This document shows positions 8,683-16,394 of a DNA stretch of 64,000 bases, piece after piece. The notes beneath the pieces are model-generated. The model did not search any database. It was given only the letters and a program-made list of their open reading frames with translations, and was not told the DNA's origin. The position numbers were made by a program, and so were the translations under genes. The number at the start of each line of letters is the position of its first letter. The first letter of the stretch is position 1. The stretch is from an uncultured Clostridia bacterium (lineage in GTDB: Bacteria; Bacillota; Clostridia; Lachnospirales; Anaerotignaceae), in assembly GCA_902477755.1 (NCBI GenBank), contig CABSIK010000002.1, positions 1 to 64,000 on the forward strand. The letters are read 5' to 3'.

Positions 8683-9160
8683 TATGAAAGAGATATTGCT
8701 ATACCATGGTGGTAAAGAAGTCATAGAGTTTCCGGAAATCCGTAAAACAAAATATACCAAGGATTTTTCATGGGGATTTTACTGTACGAAAAGTTTGGAA
8801 CAAGCAAAACGCTGGGCATCTCGTAGAAATCAAACCGGTATTGTCAATGTGTATTCGTATCAAGAAAATGCAGATTTGAAAATACTGAGATTTGAAAAAA
8901 TGACAGATGAATGGCTGGATTTTATCGGTCAATGCAGAAGCGGATATGTACATGATTATGATATTGTGGAAGGTCCTATGGCAGATGATACCATATGGAA
9001 CTTTGTGAATGACTTTTTAAATGGTACAATCAGCAGAAAGGTTTTTTGGGATTACGCTGAGTTTAAGTATCCAACGCATCAAATGAGTTTTCATACATTG
9101 AAAGCATTAGATTGCTTGCGGTATGAGAGGAGTGAACGGGTTGAACAGGGAAGAATATAA
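8683..9160 (+). CDS. DUF3990-like protein, possible toxin half of a pair
   Basis: 158 residues. It begins with LLYHGG and later has DFSWGFYCTKSLEQAKRWA, DYDIVEGPMADD and a final LDCLRYE segment, the pattern I know from DUF3990 proteins. That family has been compared with ADP-ribosyltransferase folds and is often found with a small partner gene. ATG 8683 is 9 nt from TGGAG; ATG 8677 and TTG 8669 are less well placed. It has its own promoter and overlaps the following gene. The family call is from memory of motifs; enzymatic activity is not shown. Confidence 0.7.
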
Positions 9161-9584
9161 GGATAATGTATTTTATGTCTGCACATTGATTGAATACATT
9201 GCCAGAAAGACGAAAAATCATCGTCAGGATGTGGTGAAGCATTTTACAACCAATGATATATTGCATCAGTTAGAAGCGGCACCGATGAATCATTGCTTGA
9301 GCTTAGAACAGGTTTCGGATGAAGTGATTGAGGATTATCATATTACAGAAGGTACTTTTGATACTGTAAAGGAATGCCGATATCAAGTTCCATCAGAAAC
9401 CGCTATTGGCAGAGTTTATCAGGCATTGGTATTATCTCTTTATGCAGATAACTATGCACAAGGGATACTTGATGTGTTTGCTTCGTTTATCAGCGATGAG
9501 ATTTCGGATTTTAATTCCAATGTATATTACAGTAATCCGGATTATTTGAAATATTCTTTTCAAGAAGGATATATGTTGGCATAA
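9141..9584 (+). CDS. Partner of the DUF3990-like protein
   Basis: 147 residues, soluble and acidic, starting MNREEYKDNVFYVCTLIEY. The TTG at 9141 is preferred because GAGAGGAG at 9125-9132 is 8 nt away; the ATG at 9123 lacks a good site. It overlaps the upstream gene by 20 nt, so the two are translated together. Such overlap and the DUF3990 neighbour fit a toxin-antitoxin-like pair, with this as the candidate antitoxin or regulator. I do not recognise its family with confidence. Confidence 0.68.
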   Translation: MNREEYKDNVFYVCTLIEYIARKTKNHRQDVVKHFTTNDILHQLEAAPMNHCLSLEQVSDEVIEDYHITEGTFDTVKECRYQVPSETAIGRVYQALVLSLYADNYAQGILDVFASFISDEISDFNSNVYYSNPDYLKYSFQEGYMLA

Positions 9585-9600
9585 GTAAATAGAATGGACG

Positions 9601-9653
9601 AAAAGCAAGGATGATGAAACACGAGAATGTGTGAATTATCCTTGCTTTTTTTG
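9601..9653 (+). terminator. Intrinsic terminator ahead of the PcfK-like gene
   Basis: AAAAGCAAGGAT (9601-9612) pairs with ATCCTTGCTTTT (9638-9649), with an inner ACAC/GTGT hairpin in the loop, followed by a T run. The next ribosome site begins 4 nt later. Confidence 0.82.
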
Positions 9654-9669
9654 ATTGGAGGATGGAAGC

Positions 9670-10500
9670 ATGGACATTTTTCAAAAGATAGCGAAGGAAC
9701 AACCTCTGGATTTTCGTGTGTTTCAAAATAAAAAAACACATATGCCCCCAGAACAAACAGAGAAGAAGGAAATAAAGCATACGAATCAGGAAACTGAATT
9801 GAAGGATGAACAAGTTAGTGTAAAGGAAGAACCCAAAGACGTTTCTGGTGTTGTCAAGCATATGGAAAAAGATGCTGTATCGAATCAAGGTGAGTTGGCA
9901 GACAAAAATGCCATAGCAGAAGAACCGAAACAGGAAGAAAATCAGAATAAAATTCATCCAGAAAAGCAGGAAGAAGCTGTGGTGATCTCATTTCCTACGC
10001 CTAAAAATAACAATGAAGAAGCGGTTTTGAAATTGGAGGTACAGCTGGAAACGCAAAAATCGTACATGCTGCCAGTATTTCCTATCGTCAGATACCTGAA
10101 AAATAAATGCTTGGCTGATACGGATTTTGCCTCGAAGGTAAACGATGAAAAAAAGACACTGGAAAAGTGTTTTCGCTTTGTTGCGGAGGAAGTGCGAAAA
10201 GCACTTTGTGGCAGCAATGGTTGGCTTGATGACAATGAGGTCTATGCTCTTGCAGAAACTTATTTCCTGACAGATGAAGTCGTTTTTGAAAAGATGGAAC
10301 AGGAACGAAAAGAAGCGGAAAAAAGACGTCAGGAAGAAGTGGCAAAAAAGCGCAAAGAACAGGAAGAAAAGAGAAAGGCTGCTATGAAGAAGTCAAAGAA
10401 CAAATCGGAAGAAAAAAAGGAACCTGTTGCAGCAACGATAGAAACAGCACAGGCTGATGAGCCTGAAAAACCAATGCAGGAACAGTTATCCCTGATTTGA
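9670..10500 (+). CDS. PcfK-like / AcrIIA9-related protein
   Basis: 276 residues. The first 125 are acidic and low in complexity. Residues about 130-210 form a compact helical domain (FPIVRYLKNKC, KKTLEKCFRFVAEEVRKAL, GWLDDNEVYALAETYF) of the PcfK-like type, the same family as the Cas9 inhibitor AcrIIA9. A Lys/Glu-rich coiled coil (about 210-255) and a low-complexity tail follow. ATG 9670 fits GGAGGA at 9657-9662; TTG 9655 does not. It stands directly before pcfJ, the normal order in conjugative elements. Anti-Cas9 activity is inferred from the family only. Confidence 0.75.
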   Translation: MDIFQKIAKEQPLDFRVFQNKKTHMPPEQTEKKEIKHTNQETELKDEQVSVKEEPKDVSGVVKHMEKDAVSNQGELADKNAIAEEPKQEENQNKIHPEKQEEAVVISFPTPKNNNEEAVLKLEVQLETQKSYMLPVFPIVRYLKNKCLADTDFASKVNDEKKTLEKCFRFVAEEVRKALCGSNGWLDDNEVYALAETYFLTDEVVFEKMEQERKEAEKRRQEEVAKKRKEQEEKRKAAMKKSKNKSEEKKEPVAATIETAQADEPEKPMQEQLSLI

Positions 10501-10521
10501 AGAAAGGCAGATGAAGTTAGA

Positions 10522-12489
10522 ATGGATAAAAGAAGTTTAAAAAGATACCCCATAAAAATGGCTAGTAAAAGTACAGTCAGTCAAGCCTGTAGGATTGAAA
10601 ATACAGATTTTTATCTGCATGCACATACCGCTTTGATTTCACACCAGAGGATGCTTATTGTTTCTTTGTACGAGAAAGATAAACTGAGAAATAAAGAAAA
10701 GTATCCGTCATTTCGTATTTTTATGACAAAAGAGAACTATATTACACAGGACTTTCGTGAAGAAGAGCCTGTATGGCGTACAGGACGTATGGAACATTTA
10801 ACAGAAAGTACATGGTATAAGAAGATCGAAATTTCTTGCTGTGATGATCGTTCAGCTACTGTTTTGAATCGCTTTTTTTCATATCTCAATATGGAGAAGC
10901 TTTCTCCAGTAGATAAGTTGATAAAAGGGCAAAAAAGAATCATGGAAAAGCGGCTGGAGAAAAAACATCAAAGGGAGAAATCGAAAATCGACCAAAAAAT
11001 GCGTGAGGTGAAAAAACTGCCAAAGAACTTTATGGATTGGATTGATGAAACGGCAATGGCACATAGCAGATATATCTACTATCAATATAGCAGAAAAAAA
11101 TACATGGATGGATACTGCACCCATTGCCACAGTGATGTGAAAGTAAGCGGTGTAAAGCACAGAAAGATAGGGGTTTGCCCAAACTGTGGCAAAAAAGTGC
11201 TGTTTTTGGCGGCAGGCAAGGCAACTCGTATCTTGGATCATGGAGAAGCTGTATATTTCCAGAAAACAAAAAAAGGGTTTGTGGTCAGATTTTTCTCTAT
11301 CTATAAATACTATGGGAAGCATTATAAAACGCCTGAAATCAGGACGCTAGAATTAAAACGTATCTTTTATGAAGATACAAAGTGCCTGAAGTATGAATGG
11401 AGAAATTTCAAGCAGACAGGCGAAATGCGCTGGTGCGCTGGTTGGGATTGCTATACCTTTTATGATGCTGCTTGCTATACAGCAAATTTAGAAAAGGTGT
11501 TAACTGGCACGCCATATCAATATTGTGCTATAAAACAGTTTGCAGATCGTTATGAGGGTGCTGGTGTCAACGTGCCTTATTATCTGAAGCGTTATGGTTC
11601 AAAGCCGTTCATAGAGTATATGGTAAAAGCGGGACTTTATCATATGGTAGAAGAATTGACACAGCCTTGGTATTTTTTCGGTGAATATAATCAAAATGGG
11701 AAAAATCTATTGGAAGTATTAGGCGTGACAAGAGAACAATTCCGTTTTATACAACAGAATGATATGTATAGCTTTGAATTTAGAACCTATAAAAAGATGC
11801 TTTCACAAAAAAATTGTAAGATACCGGAAGACTTCCGCAGTTTCTGTCAACAGTATGAGCGTGATATCAGTTTGATCCTGGAACTCATGGAATATACGAC
11901 GCTGCATAAAGTAGAGCGATATTGCAGCCAGCAGACAACAGAAAAACAACCATATTTTGCAGTTATGCAATTGTGGAGAGATTATCTGAGGTTTGCTGTA
12001 AAGTTGGGGTACAACATGAAAAATAGTTTTGTTCTTTTCCCCAAACGTCTGATTCAAGCACATGATGATGCGGCAGATGCGGTGCGGAAAATGGAAGAAA
12101 AAGAATTGCGTGAAAAAATGAAACTGGAAAATGAACGGGCAAAGAGTCTGCTGGAGCAGTACAGAAAGATTTATTCCTGGACGGATGGTAAGTTATCTGT
12201 AGTGGTACCGGAGGATCTGTTTTCTATTCGAGAGGAAGGTCATAACCTGCATCATTGCGTTGCAAATTATACACATGATGTAGCAGAAGGTAAAACCATT
12301 ATCTTATTTATTCGCAGAAATGCAGAGCCTACGAAGTCTTTTTATACCATGGAAGTAATGGATAAAAATATCAAACAATGTCAAGGGTTTGGACATTGCG
12401 AACAGACAGAAGAAGTGAAAAACTTTGTGAATGCTTATGAAAGGAAAGTACTAAAACCGTTGAAATTGCTGGCTCAGGCTGTTTCGTGA
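10522..12489 (+). CDS. PcfJ-like protein of a conjugative element
   Basis: 655 residues. A zinc ribbon lies at residues 199-222 (CTHC...CPNC). The C-terminal ~100 residues (EDLFSIREEGHNLHHCVANY, TIILFIRR, FYTMEV, IKQCQGFGHCEQTEEVKNFV) match the PcfJ domain known from pheromone-responsive plasmids such as pCF10 and from many Firmicute ICEs. Its biochemical role is unknown; it is thought to belong to DNA processing or maintenance of the element. It follows the PcfK-like gene by 21 nt and should be co-transcribed. Confidence 0.83.
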   Translation: MDKRSLKRYPIKMASKSTVSQACRIENTDFYLHAHTALISHQRMLIVSLYEKDKLRNKEKYPSFRIFMTKENYITQDFREEEPVWRTGRMEHLTESTWYKKIEISCCDDRSATVLNRFFSYLNMEKLSPVDKLIKGQKRIMEKRLEKKHQREKSKIDQKMREVKKLPKNFMDWIDETAMAHSRYIYYQYSRKKYMDGYCTHCHSDVKVSGVKHRKIGVCPNCGKKVLFLAAGKATRILDHGEAVYFQKTKKGFVVRFFSIYKYYGKHYKTPEIRTLELKRIFYEDTKCLKYEWRNFKQTGEMRWCAGWDCYTFYDAACYTANLEKVLTGTPYQYCAIKQFADRYEGAGVNVPYYLKRYGSKPFIEYMVKAGLYHMVEELTQPWYFFGEYNQNGKNLLEVLGVTREQFRFIQQNDMYSFEFRTYKKMLSQKNCKIPEDFRSFCQQYERDISLILELMEYTTLHKVERYCSQQTTEKQPYFAVMQLWRDYLRFAVKLGYNMKNSFVLFPKRLIQAHDDAADAVRKMEEKELREKMKLENERAKSLLEQYRKIYSWTDGKLSVVVPEDLFSIREEGHNLHHCVANYTHDVAEGKTIILFIRRNAEPTKSFYTMEVMDKNIKQCQGFGHCEQTEEVKNFVNAYERKVLKPLKLLAQAVS

Positions 12490-12506
12490 TAAGGTGAGGT
12501 GATGTT

Positions 12507-13025
12507 ATGGATGATATGGAAAATTTGCAGGAGATTTTTCGACTTTATGAAGCACGATATCAAAAAGCTGAATCTATGGGTGTCAAAGAAGGTTCAAAAT
12601 ATTATCCTGCAATGAAGGAGATTGAGTGCAGATATATAACACTCTATTTTGTTCTGGAAATGCTACGTTCTCTAAAGGAAAAATGCTATGAACAAGGATT
12701 CAAAAAATACTGTTATGAGTTTTTTCAAATGATTGCAAAACAAATTGTTCTCTATGAAGAAATCATCAACGAGGACGGGAAGAAAGAGTATATTGCTCAA
12801 AAAGTGAGAATATCAAGGCAAGACGCATATGCAATGAACGCCTATCAAAACGCAAAACGAGCATTTATTTCTTTTCAGGAAATGGATTATGAGGAGGATG
12901 ATAAAAGCAAAGTTTGTATGAAAATATCTGAAAATATCTTAAATATGATACATTGGATGATGATGGTCAGGGAAATACATTTTCCTGTGAATCGTGGGAA
13001 AATTGATATGATATGTAGTAAGTAG
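12507..13025 (+). CDS. Hypothetical helical protein
   Basis: 172 residues, soluble, largely helical, with a central YEEIINEDGKKEY segment. No family is recognised. It starts 18 nt after pcfJ behind AAGGTGAGGTG and is the last gene before a terminator, so it closes the PcfK-PcfJ unit. Confidence 0.68.
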   Translation: MDDMENLQEIFRLYEARYQKAESMGVKEGSKYYPAMKEIECRYITLYFVLEMLRSLKEKCYEQGFKKYCYEFFQMIAKQIVLYEEIINEDGKKEYIAQKVRISRQDAYAMNAYQNAKRAFISFQEMDYEEDDKSKVCMKISENILNMIHWMMMVREIHFPVNRGKIDMICSK

Positions 13026-13028
13026 ATG

Positions 13029-13064
13029 AAAAAGCTGTGAATCTTATATATTCACAGCTTTTCT
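13029..13064 (+). terminator. Bidirectional terminator between convergent genes
   Basis: A 13-bp stem (AAAAGCTGTGAAT 13030-13042 with its complement 13050-13062) has an A run on one side and a T run on the other, so it can stop the pcfJ transcript. A second small hairpin, 13165-13185, overlaps the stop of the minus-strand regulator. Confidence 0.75.
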
Positions 13065-13150
13065 ATCATCTTGTCGATTATTGTCGAAATTTTAGTATAT
13101 TTTTTCTTTGTTTTCATATTGATTGTGATAAAGAATAAAATTATAATCGG

Positions 13151-13167
13151 TTGTAAAAGTGATACAA
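13151..13167 (+). promoter_or_regulatory. Operator-like motif O2
   Basis: TTGTAAAAGTGATACAA, 17 nt, ends shortly before the stop codon of the minus-strand XRE gene. It matches the motif at 13493-13509 at 15 of 17 positions. Likely target of one of the two XRE proteins. Confidence 0.5.
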
Positions 13168-13174
13168 AAGAGCA

Positions 13175-13435
13175 TTACTCTTTTGTTCCGTTAATCAAAT
13201 AATCACAGCTTACTTGAAACAAATTGGAAAGTGCCTGTATTTCCAAATCCGTCACATATCTTTTATTTGTTTCAATACGAGTGATAACATTTTTATCCAT
13301 ATCAATACCCAAAAGTTGAAGAGCACTTGCTAAATCTCTTTGGGACATACCATGCATTTCACGTAATTCTTTTAAACGATTACTGATCAAATTTTTTTCG
13401 CCGGAACTTGTTCGTGGTTTTGGCATTGTTATCAC
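13175..13435 (-). CDS. XRE-family repressor (minus strand)
   Basis: 86 residues; one Cro/C1-type HTH domain (HGMSQRDLASALQLLGIDMDKNVITRIETNKRYVTD pattern, residues about 30-60). It is the only minus-strand gene in the element part of the window and faces another XRE gene at 13570. The 134-nt gap holds matching inverted motifs. This is the standard layout of a lysogeny-like switch that controls excision or transfer. A start at 13426 (MPKPRTSS) is also possible. Confidence 0.83.
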   Translation of the reverse strand: MITMPKPRTSSGEKNLISNRLKELREMHGMSQRDLASALQLLGIDMDKNVITRIETNKRYVTDLEIQALSNLFQVSCDYLINGTKE

Positions 13436-13440
13436 CTCAC

Positions 13441-13508
13441 TGTCTCATTTTTTGCACCATTTTAGTTTATCCCAGAATCAAAAATATATTGGTTGTAAAA
13501 ATGAGACA
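13441..13508. promoter_or_regulatory. Divergent operator region: 12-bp inverted repeat
   Basis: TGTCTCATTTTT at 13441-13452 is the exact reverse complement of AAAAATGAGACA at 13497-13508. The two arms are 44 nt apart and lie next to the starts of the two divergent XRE genes. The right arm forms part of O1 (TTGTAAAAATGAGACAA, 13493-13509). Two binding sites flanking both promoters fit mutual repression. Confidence 0.6.
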
Positions 13509-13569
13509 AGAGGGATAATTACGTATTTTTATATGCGAAGAAAAGTTTTTTGCCAAAGGAGATGTTATA

Positions 13570-13875
13570 ATGTCTGATTTTCCTCAAATATTAAAAACAT
13601 TAAGGCGTAGTCGAAAAGTAACACAATCAAAGCTAGCTGAAGCTTTAGGGTATGGTTATTCTGCAATAGCAAATTATGAATCTGGAAGAAATGAGCCAGA
13701 TATTGATACCTTATTAAAAATAGCAAACTTTTTTAATGTGCCTGTAGGTTATTTATTAGAGAAGGAAAGTAGTATGTATAGAATAGATGAGGAACTTGAA
13801 TTTGTGATTCAAAAATTTTCTCAGTTAGACCGAGAAAAGAAAGATTATTTACTTTTTACATTGAGTATACTTTGA
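13570..13875 (+). CDS. XRE-family regulator
   Basis: 101 residues. The N-terminal ~65 residues are a Cro/C1-type HTH (KVTQSKLAEALGYGYSAIANYESGRNEPDIDTLL pattern). The C-terminal 35 residues are a short helical tail, probably for dimerisation. The ribosome site AAAGGAG is at 13556-13562. Divergent from the minus-strand XRE gene across shared operator-like motifs, it is the likely second half of a two-repressor switch. Confidence 0.83.
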   Translation: MSDFPQILKTLRRSRKVTQSKLAEALGYGYSAIANYESGRNEPDIDTLLKIANFFNVPVGYLLEKESSMYRIDEELEFVIQKFSQLDREKKDYLLFTLSIL

Positions 13876-13927
13876 GAAATGAATTTAAACAGAATAGAAT
13901 TAACAGGGTAATAAAAAACTGACGTCC

Positions 13928-13957
13928 TTGACAGAGTGATATTGCCCGTGTTATGCT
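13928..13957 (+). promoter_or_regulatory. Promoter of the recombination operon leader (copy B)
   Basis: TTGACA at 13928-13933, 18 nt, then TATGCT at 13952-13957 preceded by TG (extended -10). The transcript would start near 13964 and cross a shared leader motif and two tandem terminators before the first gene at 14184. Confidence 0.65.
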
Positions 13958-13990
13958 AAGTTATATATTGAGTATTATGTTTCATTAAAT

Positions 13991-14014
13991 CTGAAACAGG
14001 CTGTTTAAGGATTA
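13991..14014 (+). promoter_or_regulatory. Leader motif GAAACAGGC..GTTTAAGGAT, copy B
   Basis: CTGAAACAGGC then TGTTTAAGGAT, matching the leader of ssb (2418-2442) apart from a 4-nt length difference. It contains an AAACAG/CTGTTT inverted repeat. Same position relative to promoter and terminator as copy A. Confidence 0.45.
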
Positions 14015-14015
14015 T

Positions 14016-14062
14016 ATGCGTGATTGTTATGTGTTTTTACATATAAGTCACGCATTTTTTTA
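14016..14062 (+). terminator. First of two tandem terminators in the leader
   Basis: ATGCGTGA and the following bases pair with the stretch ending GTCACGCAT; about 15 pairs with a 2-nt internal loop, then seven T. Confidence 0.78.
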
Positions 14063-14072
14063 TTTTGGCGAT

Positions 14073-14120
14073 AGCGGGAAGAAATCAAATGAAATTTTGG
14101 TTTTCTTCCCGCTTTTTTTA
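14073..14120 (+). terminator. Second tandem terminator in the leader
   Basis: AGCGGGAAGAAA pairs with TTTCTTCCCGCT (12 bp, extended by A-T pairs) and is followed by seven T. It stands 45 nt before the ribosome site of the next gene. Confidence 0.85.
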
Positions 14121-14183
14121 TTGGTCAAAGGGCGAAGGAGCCTTTGATATAAATAAATAATTTTTAGAAAGGTGGAAGCGTTT

Positions 14184-15329
14184 ATGAATGAAAAAGTGTT
14201 TATGGATCAGTATCAAAAGAATTTTTTGAATGAGGAGGAATTTATTGTCTTTCTTCAGGAAAGGGAAGAAAACTCTGCTTGGCAGCGAGAAAAGAGTAGT
14301 GAAATCCGTTTTTTAGCAGCAGATGACCAGAAAGTGACAATGTTCATGGAGAACGAGGAAAATCATGAGATGCAGCCAATCATGGAAGATACCATGGAAC
14401 ATACCCGTCTGGTTCTGAAGGTGCAGGATAGTTTTTATCCGGTACGTAGCTGTGCAGTGAAAACCATTTTAGATAGGGCAAGGGTCTCTGGCAATGCCTT
14501 GAACAAAGTGGAAAAAACTGTCCTTGCTAAAATTTTGAACTACTGTATGGAAGTTGCATCTGGAGAAGCATTGCTCAGGTTTTGCGAGAAAAAAATATCC
14601 GCTGTTCATGGTGGTGATCCGTCAGACTACGCAGTATTAGAAATGCCGGAATTATTCCGCAAGACAGTGGAATACCTGCAAACAAATTTCCCAGGATATA
14701 CCTTTGCAGGTGCGTCTTATGACCATAGTGTAGCTACTGCTTTATGGGAGCTTAGCAATGAAACAGATTTGCTTCAGGAGTACAGGGAGCTGCTGAAAAA
14801 ACACCGTTTACCAACAGATGGGTTAAAAGCTGGACTTCGTTTAACGACTTCTGATGTGGGGTATAGTGGTGCAAACTTATATCCATTGCTCTTTGTTGGA
14901 AGCGGAGCTAAGATTTTACCCCTTGGCAGTCCTTTAAAATTGGAACATAAAAATGGTGCTAGTCTTGAGAAATTTGACAGCCAGTTAAATCTGTTGTATG
15001 CCCAGTATGGAAAGGCGTTAAGCAATCTGGAAAAAATGATGAGCCTGATTTTGTTTCATCCTATCAATGCTATGCTTGGTGTTATGAAGCGTATCGGTAT
15101 CCCCAAAAAAATTGCCATGGAAGTTGCGGAGAATTTCCAGCAGCAGTATGGAGAAAAATGTAACTGTTGTTCAGCGTATGAAGTCTATTTGGGCATTACA
15201 GAGGCAGAACATATCCTCATGCGTGATGAGCCAGAAGGCGCTAAAATCGTGAAAATGGAGGAGAATATTGCTCGTGCGGTACATATCAGATGGAAGGACT
15301 ATGATCTGGCTGGAGAAATGAAATGGTAA
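14184..15329 (+). CDS. Hypothetical protein leading the recombination operon
   Basis: 381 residues, soluble. The central part (SCAVKTILDRARVSGNAL, then GLRLTTSDVGYSGANLYPLLF) recalls the DUF932 plasmid/phage proteins, but I am not certain of this. ATG 14184 is chosen because AGAAAGGTGG at 14166-14175 is 8 nt away; GTG 14172 lies inside that site. It is 15 nt ahead of the YqaJ nuclease and shares its leader with tandem terminators, so it belongs to the element's recombination operon. Confidence 0.75.
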   Translation: MNEKVFMDQYQKNFLNEEEFIVFLQEREENSAWQREKSSEIRFLAADDQKVTMFMENEENHEMQPIMEDTMEHTRLVLKVQDSFYPVRSCAVKTILDRARVSGNALNKVEKTVLAKILNYCMEVASGEALLRFCEKKISAVHGGDPSDYAVLEMPELFRKTVEYLQTNFPGYTFAGASYDHSVATALWELSNETDLLQEYRELLKKHRLPTDGLKAGLRLTTSDVGYSGANLYPLLFVGSGAKILPLGSPLKLEHKNGASLEKFDSQLNLLYAQYGKALSNLEKMMSLILFHPINAMLGVMKRIGIPKKIAMEVAENFQQQYGEKCNCCSAYEVYLGITEAEHILMRDEPEGAKIVKMEENIARAVHIRWKDYDLAGEMKW

Positions 15330-15344
15330 AAGGAGGAACAAAAT

Positions 15345-16376
15345 ATGTCTTTGAATTTACAGTATGAACCAGAAGTTGTAGTGGATATTACAGGATTAAG
15401 TAATGAAGATTGGCTGGAGTATCGAAAAAGTGGTATTGGTGGCAGTGATGCCGGCATTATTCTCGGTGTGTCATCCTATAAACACCCAAGAGATGTTTAT
15501 TTTGAGAAAATTGGCAGAACACCCGACATGCCAGAGGATGAAAATTGGGTCACTCTTGAGGTTGGAAAGCGTTTGGAGGATCTGGTTGCAGAAATCTTTG
15601 CAAAAAAGACAGGATTTCGTATCTGGAAGGAAAAAAGGATGCTGCGTCATCCATTATATCCCTATATGATTGCAGACATTGATTATATGTATGAAACGTC
15701 ATCTGGTGAAATCGGTATTTTAGAATGCAAAACTGGCAGCCATTATGTGAAAGATAAATGGGATGGCGGTGCAGTACCCTATACTTATGAGGTACAGTGC
15801 AGACATTACATGGCAGTAAGAAATGTTTTTGCCAGTTATGCTGCTTGCCTGCATGGCAACACAGAGAACGATTTTATTTATCAGAAAATCGAACGTGATC
15901 TGGATTTTGAAGAAGATCTGATTGAACAGGAAGGGATGTTTTGGTACGACTATGTGGAAAAGCAGCAGGAACCGCCGTTAACAGGTGATGGTGATTTGAT
16001 GCTTAGGAGCCTGAAGCGTTATCAAGCAGAGCGTAACCAACAGGAAGAATTGCTTTTTGACGATGTATATGGTGATATATTTGAAAAAATCCTGGAGATG
16101 AAAAACGAAAAGTCCGCATTAGATAAGGCGGGTAGAGAATTGGAAGGAAAAATCAAGACCCTGTATGCACAATTTGCAGCCATGTTGGGTTCTGGTACAA
16201 AGGGAAAGTGTGTAGCAGATGGGTGTGAGTATTTGATCACCTATAAGCCATCTTACCGTACCTTGATACCAAAAGAAGCAATGGAACGAATGAAGTTAAA
16301 TGACAAAGAAATGTTTGATAAATATGCTTCTGTTTCAGAAAGCAGAACATTTCAAGTGAAGAAAGTGATAAAGTAA
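15345..16376 (+). CDS. YqaJ-family recombinase nuclease
   Basis: 343 residues. N-terminal nuclease domain of the YqaJ/lambda-exonuclease type: GIGGSDAGIILG, a conserved LEVGKRLEDLVAEIF helix, IADIDYM and the catalytic ECKT motif, residues about 28-145. The C-terminal part is helical. Such enzymes resect double-stranded ends 5' to 3' and hand the single strand to an annealing protein, here perhaps the product at 18708. The ribosome site is AAAGGAGG. Length fits the family. Confidence 0.88.
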   Translation: MSLNLQYEPEVVVDITGLSNEDWLEYRKSGIGGSDAGIILGVSSYKHPRDVYFEKIGRTPDMPEDENWVTLEVGKRLEDLVAEIFAKKTGFRIWKEKRMLRHPLYPYMIADIDYMYETSSGEIGILECKTGSHYVKDKWDGGAVPYTYEVQCRHYMAVRNVFASYAACLHGNTENDFIYQKIERDLDFEEDLIEQEGMFWYDYVEKQQEPPLTGDGDLMLRSLKRYQAERNQQEELLFDDVYGDIFEKILEMKNEKSALDKAGRELEGKIKTLYAQFAAMLGSGTKGKCVADGCEYLITYKPSYRTLIPKEAMERMKLNDKEMFDKYASVSESRTFQVKKVIK

Positions 16377-16394
16377 AAGGTAAGGTGATGTATT

